Assembly (NCBI RefSeq): GCF_025264645.1
Contig: NZ_CP073696.1
Coordinates: forward strand, 62,001 to 126,000
Direction: 5' to 3'
DNA length: 64,000 bases
Source of the DNA: Edaphobacter lichenicola
Lineage (GTDB): Bacteria > Acidobacteriota > Terriglobia > Terriglobales > Acidobacteriaceae
The notes under the pieces are model-generated. The model was not told the origin of the DNA. It worked only from the letters and a program-made list of their open reading frames with translations, and made no database searches. Positions 43,933 through 52,499 of this stretch are shown piece by piece. Positions within the stretch are counted from its first letter, which is position 1. The number at the start of each line of letters is the position of its first letter. The position numbers and the translations under genes are program-made.

Positions 43933-44436
43933 ATGTCAACTTCCTTCACTCAGCCGTACCAAGTCTCGAGCGCCGGGGATTCACGCAAAAACGTTGCATG
44001 GTACCTATTGTTTCTGGAACATCTGGATGAGTTTGCAACGCTGGCGTGGTACCTGGTGGTTGATCATCAGCTGGTCGTGGAGACGATCTTGCGGACGATG
44101 GCTCTGCTGGATACGGTCCCCTTCGATGCTGCAACCCCGCTGCTTGCGTATACCCATGCACGAGAGACGCTGATTACCGAGGCTATCGCTGGACTGGGAG
44201 TGAGGTACAAACACAGTCAGGAGAGCCAGGTCTTCGCACCGGGCTCTCTTGACGAACTCCCCGATTTTCCGCGGCTGGCTTACGTGCTGAAGGTGGTGCT
44301 GCGTTCGTCTGAGGCTGAGGTTGCGAAGTTTCTTGATGTCACGCCGTTGAAGGTGCGTGAACTGGTGCAGCATGCGATTGACCGGATGAGTCTGCAGGTG
44401 CCTCTTTCCGTGCTGACGGGATGTTATGACGCCTGA
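43933..44436 (+). CDS. Degenerate ECF sigma-like protein
   Basis: A 167-residue protein with the length and layout of a short ECF sigma factor. A helical N-terminal half (about 20-85, FLEHLDEFATLAWYLVVDHQ) resembles region 2 but lacks the DxxQE-type signature. The C-terminal helix-turn-helix (about 125-155, SSEAEVAKFLDVTPLKVREL) matches region 4. It is 91 bases after the omega-like gene, and GGCAGAG lies before the ATG. It could be an inactive or specialised sigma, or an unrelated HTH protein. Promoter recognition is unproven. Confidence 0.55.
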   Translation: MSTSFTQPYQVSSAGDSRKNVAWYLLFLEHLDEFATLAWYLVVDHQLVVETILRTMALLDTVPFDAATPLLAYTHARETLITEAIAGLGVRYKHSQESQVFAPGSLDELPDFPRLAYVLKVVLRSSEAEVAKFLDVTPLKVRELVQHAIDRMSLQVPLSVLTGCYDA

Positions 44437-44460
44437 AGGCAGCCTGAGGGTTTAAAACGA

Positions 44461-44489
44461 AAGAACCCGGATCGCTCCGGGTTCTTTTT
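44461..44489. terminator. Bidirectional terminator
   Basis: AAGAACCCGGA/TCCGGGTTCTT (44461-44471 with 44476-44486) with a TCGC loop, followed by T residues on plus and preceded by A residues. It serves the sigma-like gene and the convergent aroDE. Confidence 0.92.
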
Positions 44490-44507
44490 GTCATGGGACT
44501 GTGATGG

Positions 44508-46103
44508 CTATGAGGCTTTTTTGGTCTTGGTTGCGGGCGCTGGGGCCTCGGTCGCGGACTCGGCCTGCTGGCGCAGGGAGTGGATGACGACTCGCAGCAT
44601 CTCTTCTTCGGGAGCTGGCTTTCCGGTCCAGATCTCGAACTGACGGGCGCCCTGCTGAACGAACATCTCGATGCCGGTGATGATGGGAATGTTCTGCTGA
44701 CGGGCGAGACGGAGGAGCGGGGTTTCGAGTGGGTTATAGACCAGATCGAAGACCAGCTTGGTGTTGAGGTCCTTGGCTTCGAGCAGAGGCGCGCCCTTGA
44801 TGCCGGCCATGCCGATGGGGGTCGCGTTGATGATGACGTCGAACAGCGTCTTGGCGAGTGCGTCCTTCTTGATGGTCTTCGAGCCGGACTGCTTGGCGAG
44901 CTTCTGGCCGGTTTCGGCGGTGCGGTTGAGGATGAAGACATCCGCTCCTTTGTCGCGAAGACCGAAGACTGCGGCTCGTGCAGCGCCGCCGGCACCGAGG
45001 ACGAGGGCTTTTGCGCCACGGAGCGACATGCGCTTTTCGAGCGGGCCGGTGATGCCGGCGACGTCGGTGTTGAAGCCATAGAGCTTGCCGTCTTGCGCGC
45101 GAAGAACCGTGTTGCAGGCGCCGATCTTCGCCGAGAGGGGATCGGTCTTCTCGAGGTGCGCCATGATCTCCTGCTTGAGCGGCATGGTGACGCTGAGGCC
45201 CTGAATGGGGATCTCGTGGACGAGCTTGAGGAGGTCGGAGAGCTTGGTGGCCTGGAGCGCGAGATAGACGGCGTTGACGGTCTCGCGACGGAAGGCAGTG
45301 TTCATCATGATAGGGGAGAGCGAGCTGCGGATGGGGTTGCCAGCGACGCCGTAGACCTTGGTGGCGGCGTCTACCTGATCGATGCGGTAGGTTTCGATGA
45401 GCGTGCGGGCTGCGATCTGTCCGGGCGCGGTCTCCTCGCCTGCCGTGGCTGCGGCGAAGGTGAATGCACTGCCGGCGCGGAGGCCGAGGACGCGCGAGAT
45501 GATGCCTGCGTCGCCCATACAGACGCCGACGATGTTGGAGTGCTCGTTCATGCGCTCGATGAAGCGCATGAGGGTGAGGTTGTCGGTGAGGGTCTTGGCC
45601 GTGGGGACGATCTTGATGAAGTCGGGCTGGAGGGGCTCGATGCGCTTGTAGATTCCGTCGAGGTCTTTGGTGGCGGCGAAGTCGTGATGGCTGATGATGA
45701 GAGCCACGCCGGTGTCGCGGAGCTTCTGGAGCTCGCCCTTTTTGAGGCTTTCGGCGGATTCGAGCTCGAGGTCGACGATGTGGAAGCCGGAGGTTGCGGC
45801 CTTGGAGAGAATCTCCATCTCGGCGGCGAGGTTACCGGAGAACTTGCCGCCGTTGGCTGCGCGGCGGCAGGTGGCGATGGCAGTCGCAGCGGTGTTTTCG
45901 CTGATGAAATGCTTCAGCTTGGGCAGAGCAAGCAGTGGCTTTTCGAGGTAGTCGAGCCGGAACTCGAGGAAGGGCGTCTCTTTGACGACGGCGGTAGCTT
46001 TTTCAAGCATCTCGGCAGGGGTTGCGCCAATGATGGCGACACAGACTTTGCCGATACGGGAACGAAGAAATTGGGGGCTTACGCTGGGCACATTCACTCT
46101 CAT
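44508..46103 (-). CDS. aroDE: Fused type I 3-dehydroquinate dehydratase / shikimate dehydrogenase
   Basis: Steps 3 and 4 of the shikimate pathway in one 531-residue polypeptide. Dehydratase part, about 15-245: EFRLDYLE, LIISHHDFAAT (catalytic His), PDFIKIVPTAKT (Schiff-base Lys), GDAGIISRVLG. Dehydrogenase part, about 255-510: IRSSLSPIMMNTAFR, LSVTMPLKQEIM (catalytic Lys), GACNTVL, GFNTDVAGI, VLGAGGAARAAVFGL, NRTAE and INATPIGM. The order is as in plant DHQ-SDH. A short Ala/Thr/Lys tail ends it. aroA and aroK are not in the window. Confidence 0.97.
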   Translation of the reverse strand: MRVNVPSVSPQFLRSRIGKVCVAIIGATPAEMLEKATAVVKETPFLEFRLDYLEKPLLALPKLKHFISENTAATAIATCRRAANGGKFSGNLAAEMEILSKAATSGFHIVDLELESAESLKKGELQKLRDTGVALIISHHDFAATKDLDGIYKRIEPLQPDFIKIVPTAKTLTDNLTLMRFIERMNEHSNIVGVCMGDAGIISRVLGLRAGSAFTFAAATAGEETAPGQIAARTLIETYRIDQVDAATKVYGVAGNPIRSSLSPIMMNTAFRRETVNAVYLALQATKLSDLLKLVHEIPIQGLSVTMPLKQEIMAHLEKTDPLSAKIGACNTVLRAQDGKLYGFNTDVAGITGPLEKRMSLRGAKALVLGAGGAARAAVFGLRDKGADVFILNRTAETGQKLAKQSGSKTIKKDALAKTLFDVIINATPIGMAGIKGAPLLEAKDLNTKLVFDLVYNPLETPLLRLARQQNIPIITGIEMFVQQGARQFEIWTGKPAPEEEMLRVVIHSLRQQAESATEAPAPATKTKKAS

Positions 46104-46406
46104 GTCTACAATCGCGGTATCTTACAGACCCACGGGGAAGGATGCAAATTTTCGTTGAAGTAAAAAGAGGTTAAAGGCTGACCCTCGAACTGCAAATGGA
46201 ACACGTCTTTTGGATGCGTGAAGCTCGGCATTGGCACTAGATGTAGACGATGTATATACAAGAATGTTACAGGTCGCGACCGTAAAGTGATTTGGACGGG
46301 ATGGGTCAAACGCCCGTCATGGCCTAAAATTGTGAGCGGCAGGCCCGCGTCAGGATACAACAAAGGTGGCGGATCGTGCAGGCGCGTTCAAAATAAGGGA
46401 GTTACC

Positions 46407-47246
46407 GTGGGTGATGAGGTTTCAGTGGTGCGGGTTCCGGGTTGGCAGCGGTTTGAGTGGTTGCGACATGGGTTTAGTACGAGGGCTGGAGGGGTTTCCA
46501 CTGCTTATGGGGAGAGATCGCTGAATCTGGGGTGGACGAAGGACGTCGAAGTCGCTTTGGTTGCGGAGAATCGACGGCGGTTTGTGAATGCGATTGGCGG
46601 CGCGGACAGGATGAGGCTGGTTGGGGTTCGGCAGATTCACTCCGATACGGTTTGGATGGTGGGGGAGGGGGATGGCGCTCTTGAGGGGAGGTTGCAGACT
46701 GCGGAAGGGAAGGCCGTGCTGGAAGGGGATGGCCTGATAACAGATGTTCCTGGGGTGTTGATAGGGGTTGGAACTGCGGATTGCGTTCCGGTGCTGGTGG
46801 TGGATGGAAAGAAGAAGGTGGTGGGGGCGTTTCATGCGGGGTGGAGGGGGACGGTGGCCGGAATCGTCGAGCAGGGCGTTGCGAGGATGGTAAGTGAGTA
46901 TGGATCGCGGGTGGAGGATCTGGAGGCGGCGGTGGGGCCGAGCATCGGAGCTTGCTGCTATGCAGTGGGACACGAGGTACACAAGAAGTTTGGAGCACGG
47001 TTTCGGTATGCGGAGGAGCTCTTTCGTGTGGGGGACGAGGAGGATTTAACGACGTGGTATCTGGATCTTTGGGAGGCGAATCGGCGGCAGTTGTTGGATT
47101 CTGGTCTCAAGGAAGAGCAGATCACGGTGATTGGGGAGTGTACCGCTTGTGTGGAGGATGGGAGTGGGGCGATGAAGTACTTTTCGCATCGAGGAGAGAT
47201 GGGTGTGGCCGGACGGATGCTTAATGTGGTGGGAGTGGCTCGGTAA
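46407..47246 (+). CDS. pgeF: Peptidoglycan editing factor PgeF (YfiH, laccase-domain)
   Basis: A 279-residue cytoplasmic protein of the multicopper-polyphenol-oxidase/YfiH family. Family members edit peptidoglycan precursors and have purine-nucleoside activity. GTG 46407 is chosen because GGGAG lies six bases before it and it gives VPGWQRFEWLRHGFSTR near the start. Metal motifs: VGVRQIHSD (His), GVGTADCVPVLVVD (Cys), GAFHAGWRGT (His) and GPSIGACCYAVG. Upstream in-frame sequence to 46218 has no family similarity. Confidence 0.92.
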   Translation: MGDEVSVVRVPGWQRFEWLRHGFSTRAGGVSTAYGERSLNLGWTKDVEVALVAENRRRFVNAIGGADRMRLVGVRQIHSDTVWMVGEGDGALEGRLQTAEGKAVLEGDGLITDVPGVLIGVGTADCVPVLVVDGKKKVVGAFHAGWRGTVAGIVEQGVARMVSEYGSRVEDLEAAVGPSIGACCYAVGHEVHKKFGARFRYAEELFRVGDEEDLTTWYLDLWEANRRQLLDSGLKEEQITVIGECTACVEDGSGAMKYFSHRGEMGVAGRMLNVVGVAR

Positions 47247-47268
47247 CGATTTTTAGCTGCGTTAAGTA

Positions 47269-47307
47269 GAAAGAGCCAGAAGCGTTTGTTGCGCATCTGG
47301 CTCTTTC
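47269..47307. terminator. Hairpin between pgeF and the S9 peptidase
   Basis: The 12-bp stem GAAAGAGCCAGA/TCTGGCTCTTTC with a 15-base loop lies between convergent genes. A T-rich tail is only moderate, best on the minus strand. Confidence 0.7.
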
Positions 47308-47340
47308 GGTGTGTGCTGCTCATTCGCGTTGGTTGTTCGT

Positions 47341-49467
47341 TTAGTCCATCAGCTTTCGGGTCAGGTAGGTGTATTGTTCGGCGCGGGTGTTGGCTTGCTC
47401 CTTGAGATTGGCTCCGGCTGCGTGGCCGCCTTCGATGATCTCGTCGTAGTAGAAGGGCTTGTGGAACTCCTCGAGTTTGGCGGCGAACTTACGTGCGTGA
47501 ACGGGGCCCACGCGATCATCCTTGGTGGTGGTGAAGATGAGCGGCTCGGGGTAGTTGGTGTTGGGGTTGAGCTGGTTGTAGGGCGAGATGGAGGCGAGGA
47601 ACTTGCGCTCGTCGGGGTTGGTGACGGTGCCGTATTCGCCGACCCATGAGGCGCCAGCGGCGATGTGTTCATAGCCGAGCATATCGAGCAGGGGGACTTG
47701 GATGACTACGGCGTTCCACATCTCTGGGTGCTGGGTGAACTCGACGCCCATGAGGAGGCCACCGTTGGAGCCGCCGACGATGCCGAGGCGGCGAGGCGAG
47801 GTGATCTTGCGGGTGACGAGGTCCTGGCCGACGGCGGCGAAGTCGTCGTAGATGCGCTGACGGTGAGTTTTGAGGCCGGCCTCGTGCCACGCAGGACCGA
47901 ACTCGCCGCCGCCGCGGATGTTGGCCATGACGTAGATGCCGCCGCGCTCGAGCCAGAGCTTGCCGAGGACGCCGGAGTAGGTTGGGGTTTCCGAGACCTG
48001 GAAGCCGCCGTAGGCACCCATGAGCGTGGGGTTGGAGCCATCGTACTTGATGTCTTTGTGGCGGACGACGAAGTAGGGGACCTTGGTTCCATCTGTGGAG
48101 GTGGCCTGCAGTTGCTCGACGATCATGTTCGAGGCGTCGAACTGGGCCGGGAGAGTTTTGGCCGGCTTGAGGGTTGCAGTGGCTGCGTCGCCGAGAAGAA
48201 GCGAGGACGGTGTAAGGAAGCCAGTGGTTTCGAGGAAGAACTGATTGCTGGAGTCGTCCGTTGTTGCGATGTCGACGCTGAGGTTGTCGGGGATGTCGAT
48301 CTTCTTGCGCGTCCAGCTGTTTTTTCCGTCGCGCGTGTAGACGTAGGCACGGCCCTGAACGTGGTCGAGCGTGGTGAGGATGAGGTGATTTTTGGTGATG
48401 GAGGTCTCTTGTGCGAACTCCTCGGTTGTGGGCGTGAAGATGACGGTGGGCTTGAGGTGAACCTGATCCTTGCGGACAGCTTCAAGGTCAAGCGAGACGA
48501 CCGAGCCTTGAGGCAGAGTCGTGGACGAGCCCTCCGGCTTCCAGTCTTCGTTGAGGGTGACGATGATCTGACCGTCGAGCAAACCGTTGATCTCGGACTT
48601 GGCTGGCGTGGAGATCTTCTTTGGACCGGAGGGGGTGTCGAGTGCAACTTCGCGCTCGAAGAAGTTGACGCCGCGCTCGAAGAGGATGGCGTGATGTCCC
48701 TGACTATCGTGAAGAGAGCTCGCGGCGGCGCTGACGTCAGCTTCGGTGCCACGATAGACCTCTTTGGCCTGATCGAGTGGCTGGCCGCGCTTCCAGAGTT
48801 TGACGATGAATGGGTAGCCGGACTGAGTCAGGCTGCCAGGACCCCAGTCGCGTGAGACGAGGAGGGTGTTCTTGTCGACCCAGGTGACCTCCTGTTTCGA
48901 TTTCGGGAGGACAAAGCCGCCTTCCACGAACTTGCCGGTCTTCAGGTCGAACTCGCGAAGGGTTTCTGCGTCCTCGCCTCCGGCTGAGAGGGCGACGAGG
49001 CAGAGTCCGCCGCCGGGATAGAGGCAGCGGAGGCCTTTCTGTACCCACTTTTCGTTATCCTTCGCGGCGAGGGCATCGTAGTCGATGACGGTGTGCCAGT
49101 CGGGGTTCGGGGTGAGGTAGCTGGCCATCGTTGTCTTGCGCAGGATGCCGCGTACGTGCTGCGCGTCTTGCCAGGTGTTGTAGATCTCGCCGACGACTAA
49201 GTTAGGGGAAGGGAGGCGGGTTGGGGACTCGAGGACCTTCAGTGCGGTTGCAGACAGCTCCGCGAAGCGTGGATCGGCCTGAAGGACCTTGGCGGAGCGC
49301 TCGTTTTCTGCGTTGACCCAGGCCATGGATTTTTCGCCTGAGACGTCTTCGAGCCACACGTACTTATCAGGCTGTTCGGTGGAGTTCTGGGCTTTGGCGT
49401 GGACGCCCAGCGTTGTGGCTATCGCGAATGCTGTCAGGACTACGGTCTTGCGGCTACGAAGCTGCAT
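47341..49467 (-). CDS. Prolyl oligopeptidase-family serine peptidase (S9), secreted
   Basis: A 708-residue secreted peptidase. ATG 49467 is chosen because GGGGA lies seven bases upstream and a signal peptide follows (LTAFAIATTLGVHAKAQ). Domains: beta-propeller about 30-450, starting DKYVWLEDVSGEKSMAWV, then alpha/beta hydrolase about 450-708. Catalytic triad: Ser in GIVGGSNGGLLMG (about 565), Asp in TTTKDDRVGP (about 652), His in IIEGGHAAGAN (about 680). The open frame continues upstream to 51510 but that part is only the shadow of the ABC permease. Confidence 0.95.
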   Translation of the reverse strand: MQLRSRKTVVLTAFAIATTLGVHAKAQNSTEQPDKYVWLEDVSGEKSMAWVNAENERSAKVLQADPRFAELSATALKVLESPTRLPSPNLVVGEIYNTWQDAQHVRGILRKTTMASYLTPNPDWHTVIDYDALAAKDNEKWVQKGLRCLYPGGGLCLVALSAGGEDAETLREFDLKTGKFVEGGFVLPKSKQEVTWVDKNTLLVSRDWGPGSLTQSGYPFIVKLWKRGQPLDQAKEVYRGTEADVSAAASSLHDSQGHHAILFERGVNFFEREVALDTPSGPKKISTPAKSEINGLLDGQIIVTLNEDWKPEGSSTTLPQGSVVSLDLEAVRKDQVHLKPTVIFTPTTEEFAQETSITKNHLILTTLDHVQGRAYVYTRDGKNSWTRKKIDIPDNLSVDIATTDDSSNQFFLETTGFLTPSSLLLGDAATATLKPAKTLPAQFDASNMIVEQLQATSTDGTKVPYFVVRHKDIKYDGSNPTLMGAYGGFQVSETPTYSGVLGKLWLERGGIYVMANIRGGGEFGPAWHEAGLKTHRQRIYDDFAAVGQDLVTRKITSPRRLGIVGGSNGGLLMGVEFTQHPEMWNAVVIQVPLLDMLGYEHIAAGASWVGEYGTVTNPDERKFLASISPYNQLNPNTNYPEPLIFTTTKDDRVGPVHARKFAAKLEEFHKPFYYDEIIEGGHAAGANLKEQANTRAEQYTYLTRKLMD

Positions 49468-49610
49468 CTGTCTTCCCCTTGGTGGAACGCATCGTGTGGC
49501 GGCTCCGCATACTTGGACGTGGGCCGAATGAGTTTGTCTGCGAAGACAGCTAGTGTAACGCAGGTTTGGCGAGGGTTTTGTCATGGGATTCGGGGTAGCG
49601 TGTGGCTGCT

Positions 49611-51359
49611 TTATGTTTTGCAGAGTTCTTCTGAGAGCGCTTCGCGATGATTGATGGCGATGGTGTCGAGGCGGTTCAGGACCTGAATGTAGAAGACGAA
49701 TGCGGCGGCAGCCAGGGCGAGGAAGATGGGAACTAATAGCCACGGACGATTGAGGTGGTTTGTCAGGAGTACCCCGCCGTAACCGACTCCGAAGCAGGCG
49801 ATCACGATAGCCAATGCGATGAGGGCGCTGAGTTGCGAGGTCTGCTTGCGGCTGATCTTGGAGAGATCGATCTTCTTCGGAGCGGAGAGGGAGCGGAGGT
49901 TGCCTATCGCGCCGTTGGTGAAGGTGGCGAAGAGGAGCCAGCAGACTGTCGCGAGCGTGATGAGGAGCGAGGGTGGATGGCCGACGAAGGTGATGACGGC
50001 GAAGATCAGGACAAGCTCGACGAGGTTGAGGAGGAAGCCGACGAGGTTTTTGGCGAGGAAGACAGTGCGGAGACGGATGGGTGCGAGGAAGTAGAGTTGG
50101 ATGCCGGGGCCATCCATGCCGAGGCAGTTGTAGGAGAGGATCGAGACGCCGAGGATGGAGTACGCAACGGCAGCGGGAAAGACGAAGGCTCCGAAGCGGT
50201 CGCTGCTGCCGATGCGGCTGGCGAAGAGGAAGACCATGAAGATGGGTGCGACGAAGCCGTAGAGTTGGTTGGTGTTGCGGCGGACGTAGAGGAGTTCTTT
50301 TTGCAGGCAGGCGACGATGGTGGGGCTTAGGCCATAGGTGTTGGTTGTTGTTGCCGCTGATTGCGCGAGTGTGGGTTGGGCGGATGGCACAGCGATGGAT
50401 GCTGTTCGAGAGGGTGGAGGCTGTTTGGTTAGTTCGCTGAGGTTCTCTCCTCTGAACTCGCGGTGCATGCGCCAGGCGTAGATAGTGAGGAAGAGGCAGG
50501 CGAAGGCGATGAGGCCAAAGAGCGACGCGAGGGAGGGTAGGTACCGGGCGCGGTCGAAGCTGGCGATGGAGGTCGCCGTCAGTCCGGGGGGGAGGAGTGC
50601 GGCGATTGGTTGGATGTGATGAAAGACCTTGAGTAGGAACGGGAGATGATTTGGGTGGTGGCGGCTTTGCTGAAAGCCGGGGTTGTAGTTGAGGTTGATG
50701 TACTGGAACCCAAGAGACGCGAAGAGGATGAAGGCGGTGAGAAGTTCGCGGGCGCGGCGGGTGGAGAGCCAGCGGTCGACCCACGCGAGCACCATTCGGG
50801 TGAAGAAGATGTTTGCGAGGGCGAAGGTTGCGAAGAGGAGTGTTGACCACGGGAGGAGCGAGGGTTTTGCGATGCCGATGCCGATGTCGGCGGCGATGAG
50901 AGCGATTGTGCCGATGACGTTTGAGGCAGAGAGAAGGCCGAAGAAGAGGCGCGCGATGAGGTAGCGGGGGAAGCTGAGGGGAAATCGGATGATGGTGTTG
51001 ATGTCGAAGCTGAGGCCGGGTGGGGAGATGTTGAGAACGACGAGTTGCCAGAGAGCGAAGATGCTCCAGGTGAGGACGGGGAGCTTGGCGAGATTGCCCG
51101 ATGTGACGAGATAGTAGCCGCCGAGGCCTGCGCCGACGATTGGACCGATCGCGATGGCTGCGATGAATGGGAGAAAGATAATGCGGGCGATGAGTTCGCC
51201 GGCTCCGCCTTTGCGGCGGAAGGCATTGCGAAAGATGCACCAGCGGAGTTGAGCGAGGGCTGCGAATTGGGCGCGACTTTGACTTGCAGTCCAGGGTTGG
51301 GGATGGGCCGCTGTCGCGTTTGTCGGGAGTGGAGGCGGGGGTGGAGTTAGCCCAGCCAT
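49611..51359 (-). CDS. ABC-2-type exporter permease
   Basis: A 582-residue permease with about 11-12 hydrophobic helices in two groups (about 55-310 and 385-570) joined by a hydrophilic loop. A Pro-rich N-terminus comes first. Its start overlaps the ATPase stop by 13 bases, so the pair forms one exporter. It has no close named family, and its length is greater than single ABC-2 permeases because both halves are fused. The substrate is unknown. Confidence 0.9.
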   Translation of the reverse strand: MAGLTPPPPPLPTNATAAHPQPWTASQSRAQFAALAQLRWCIFRNAFRRKGGAGELIARIIFLPFIAAIAIGPIVGAGLGGYYLVTSGNLAKLPVLTWSIFALWQLVVLNISPPGLSFDINTIIRFPLSFPRYLIARLFFGLLSASNVIGTIALIAADIGIGIAKPSLLPWSTLLFATFALANIFFTRMVLAWVDRWLSTRRARELLTAFILFASLGFQYINLNYNPGFQQSRHHPNHLPFLLKVFHHIQPIAALLPPGLTATSIASFDRARYLPSLASLFGLIAFACLFLTIYAWRMHREFRGENLSELTKQPPPSRTASIAVPSAQPTLAQSAATTTNTYGLSPTIVACLQKELLYVRRNTNQLYGFVAPIFMVFLFASRIGSSDRFGAFVFPAAVAYSILGVSILSYNCLGMDGPGIQLYFLAPIRLRTVFLAKNLVGFLLNLVELVLIFAVITFVGHPPSLLITLATVCWLLFATFTNGAIGNLRSLSAPKKIDLSKISRKQTSQLSALIALAIVIACFGVGYGGVLLTNHLNRPWLLVPIFLALAAAAFVFYIQVLNRLDTIAINHREALSEELCKT

Positions 51360-52156
51360 GAGAGCTCCTGCTCGGGGTGGACGGCGTTGGGGTCGCTGCC
51401 GACGATGCTGAGGAAGATCTGTTCGAGGGTGAGGGTTTGGTTGGCTGTGCTGGCGTTGCCTTCGGGATTGCGGGCCTGGACACCGGCACGGAGCTCTTCG
51501 AGAGAGCCATTTGCGATGAGGTGGCCGCGGTCGATGATGGCGATGTGGGTGCAGAGGCGCTCGACGATTTCGAGGACGTGTGAGGTGAGGAAGATGGTGG
51601 CGCCGCGAGCGATCATGCCCTGTAGCATGGCCTTGAGCGTGCCGGATGCGATGGCGTCGACGCCTTCGAAGGGCTCGTCGAGGAAGAGGATTCTGGGACC
51701 GTGGATGACGGCTGCGGCGAGGGCGAGCTTTTTCTGCATGCCATGGGAGAAGTCGGTGATGAGCTTGCGAGTTTCTCCGGCGAGGCCCATGAAGTCGAGG
51801 AGTTCCGTGGTGCGGGCTCCGGTCGTTGCACTGTCGAGGCCGTACATGCGGCCTACAAAGCGGAGGTATTCGGCGGCGGTGAGACGGCCAAAGAGGGCCA
51901 GGCCTTCCGGGACGACGCCTATCTGTCGTTTAACCTCGATGGGGTTGGTGATAGCGTCCAGGCCGAGGATCTGAATGGAGCCAGAGGTGGGGGCAAGGAG
52001 GCCGGTGAGCATCTTGATGGTGGTGGATTTGCCTGCGCCATTGGGACCGAGGAAACCGAAGAACTGGCCAGGAGCGACGGTGAGGTTAACGTCTTGAACG
52101 GCGGTGAATTCGCCGAAACGGCGGGTGAGGCCTGTCGTGGTAACGGCGGGAACCAT
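51347..52156 (-). CDS. ABC transporter ATP-binding protein
   Basis: An ATPase of the exporter above, 269 residues from ATG 52156. Walker A GFLGPNGAGKSTTIKML, signature FSHGMQKKLALAAAV (SHGMQ variant of LSGGQ), Walker B RILFLDEPFEGVDA, and switch His in TIFLTSHVLE. The family is the ABC-2/CcmA-DrrA type. A TTG at 52198 would add 14 residues. The ATG is preferred as it gives the usual short head before TGLTRRFGEFTAVQDV. Confidence 0.95.
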   Translation of the reverse strand: MVPAVTTTGLTRRFGEFTAVQDVNLTVAPGQFFGFLGPNGAGKSTTIKMLTGLLAPTSGSIQILGLDAITNPIEVKRQIGVVPEGLALFGRLTAAEYLRFVGRMYGLDSATTGARTTELLDFMGLAGETRKLITDFSHGMQKKLALAAAVIHGPRILFLDEPFEGVDAIASGTLKAMLQGMIARGATIFLTSHVLEIVERLCTHIAIIDRGHLIANGSLEELRAGVQARNPEGNASTANQTLTLEQIFLSIVGSDPNAVHPEQELSWLG

Positions 52157-52499
52157 GTGAGGGAAGGATACCTCAGGGGGAAATTCGGCTGGAGCCAAAT
52201 TTGATGGGTCCGGGGATGGTGAAATGTGTTGATTTCTCAGATTGACCCTCTGCTTCTATTTCTTTTTGATAAGAAGAAAAGCTTTTTACTTAGTCCTTTC
52301 ATTTGATAGAAGGTAAAAGATTTAGAGGTATCGCGTCAGTCTGCGACAACGTCTAATGATTGTGGTTGGGATGAGCAACAAGGGATAGCTTTGAGGGTTG
52401 ATATACTTAAGAGCTACCTCATTTAGCCGAGTTCAGGATGTGGTACGTGTTTGGCGCAGGACGCTACGCTCGGTAAGCGAGACTGCAGAACAGGTTTTG
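52157..52499. other. 343-base divergent intergenic region
   Basis: No gene. Contains A/T-rich stretches (52250-52330) and TATACT at 52402-52407, a good -10 for dxs without a clear -35. The promoter of the ABC unit must also lie here. Confidence 0.45.

Noticed and set aside
49468-51510. Extension of the S9 peptidase to a 1389-residue protein
   Set aside because: The extra part is Ser/Pro/Arg/His-rich shadow of the ABC permease on the same strand in another frame; a signal peptide and ribosome-binding site mark 49467 as the start.
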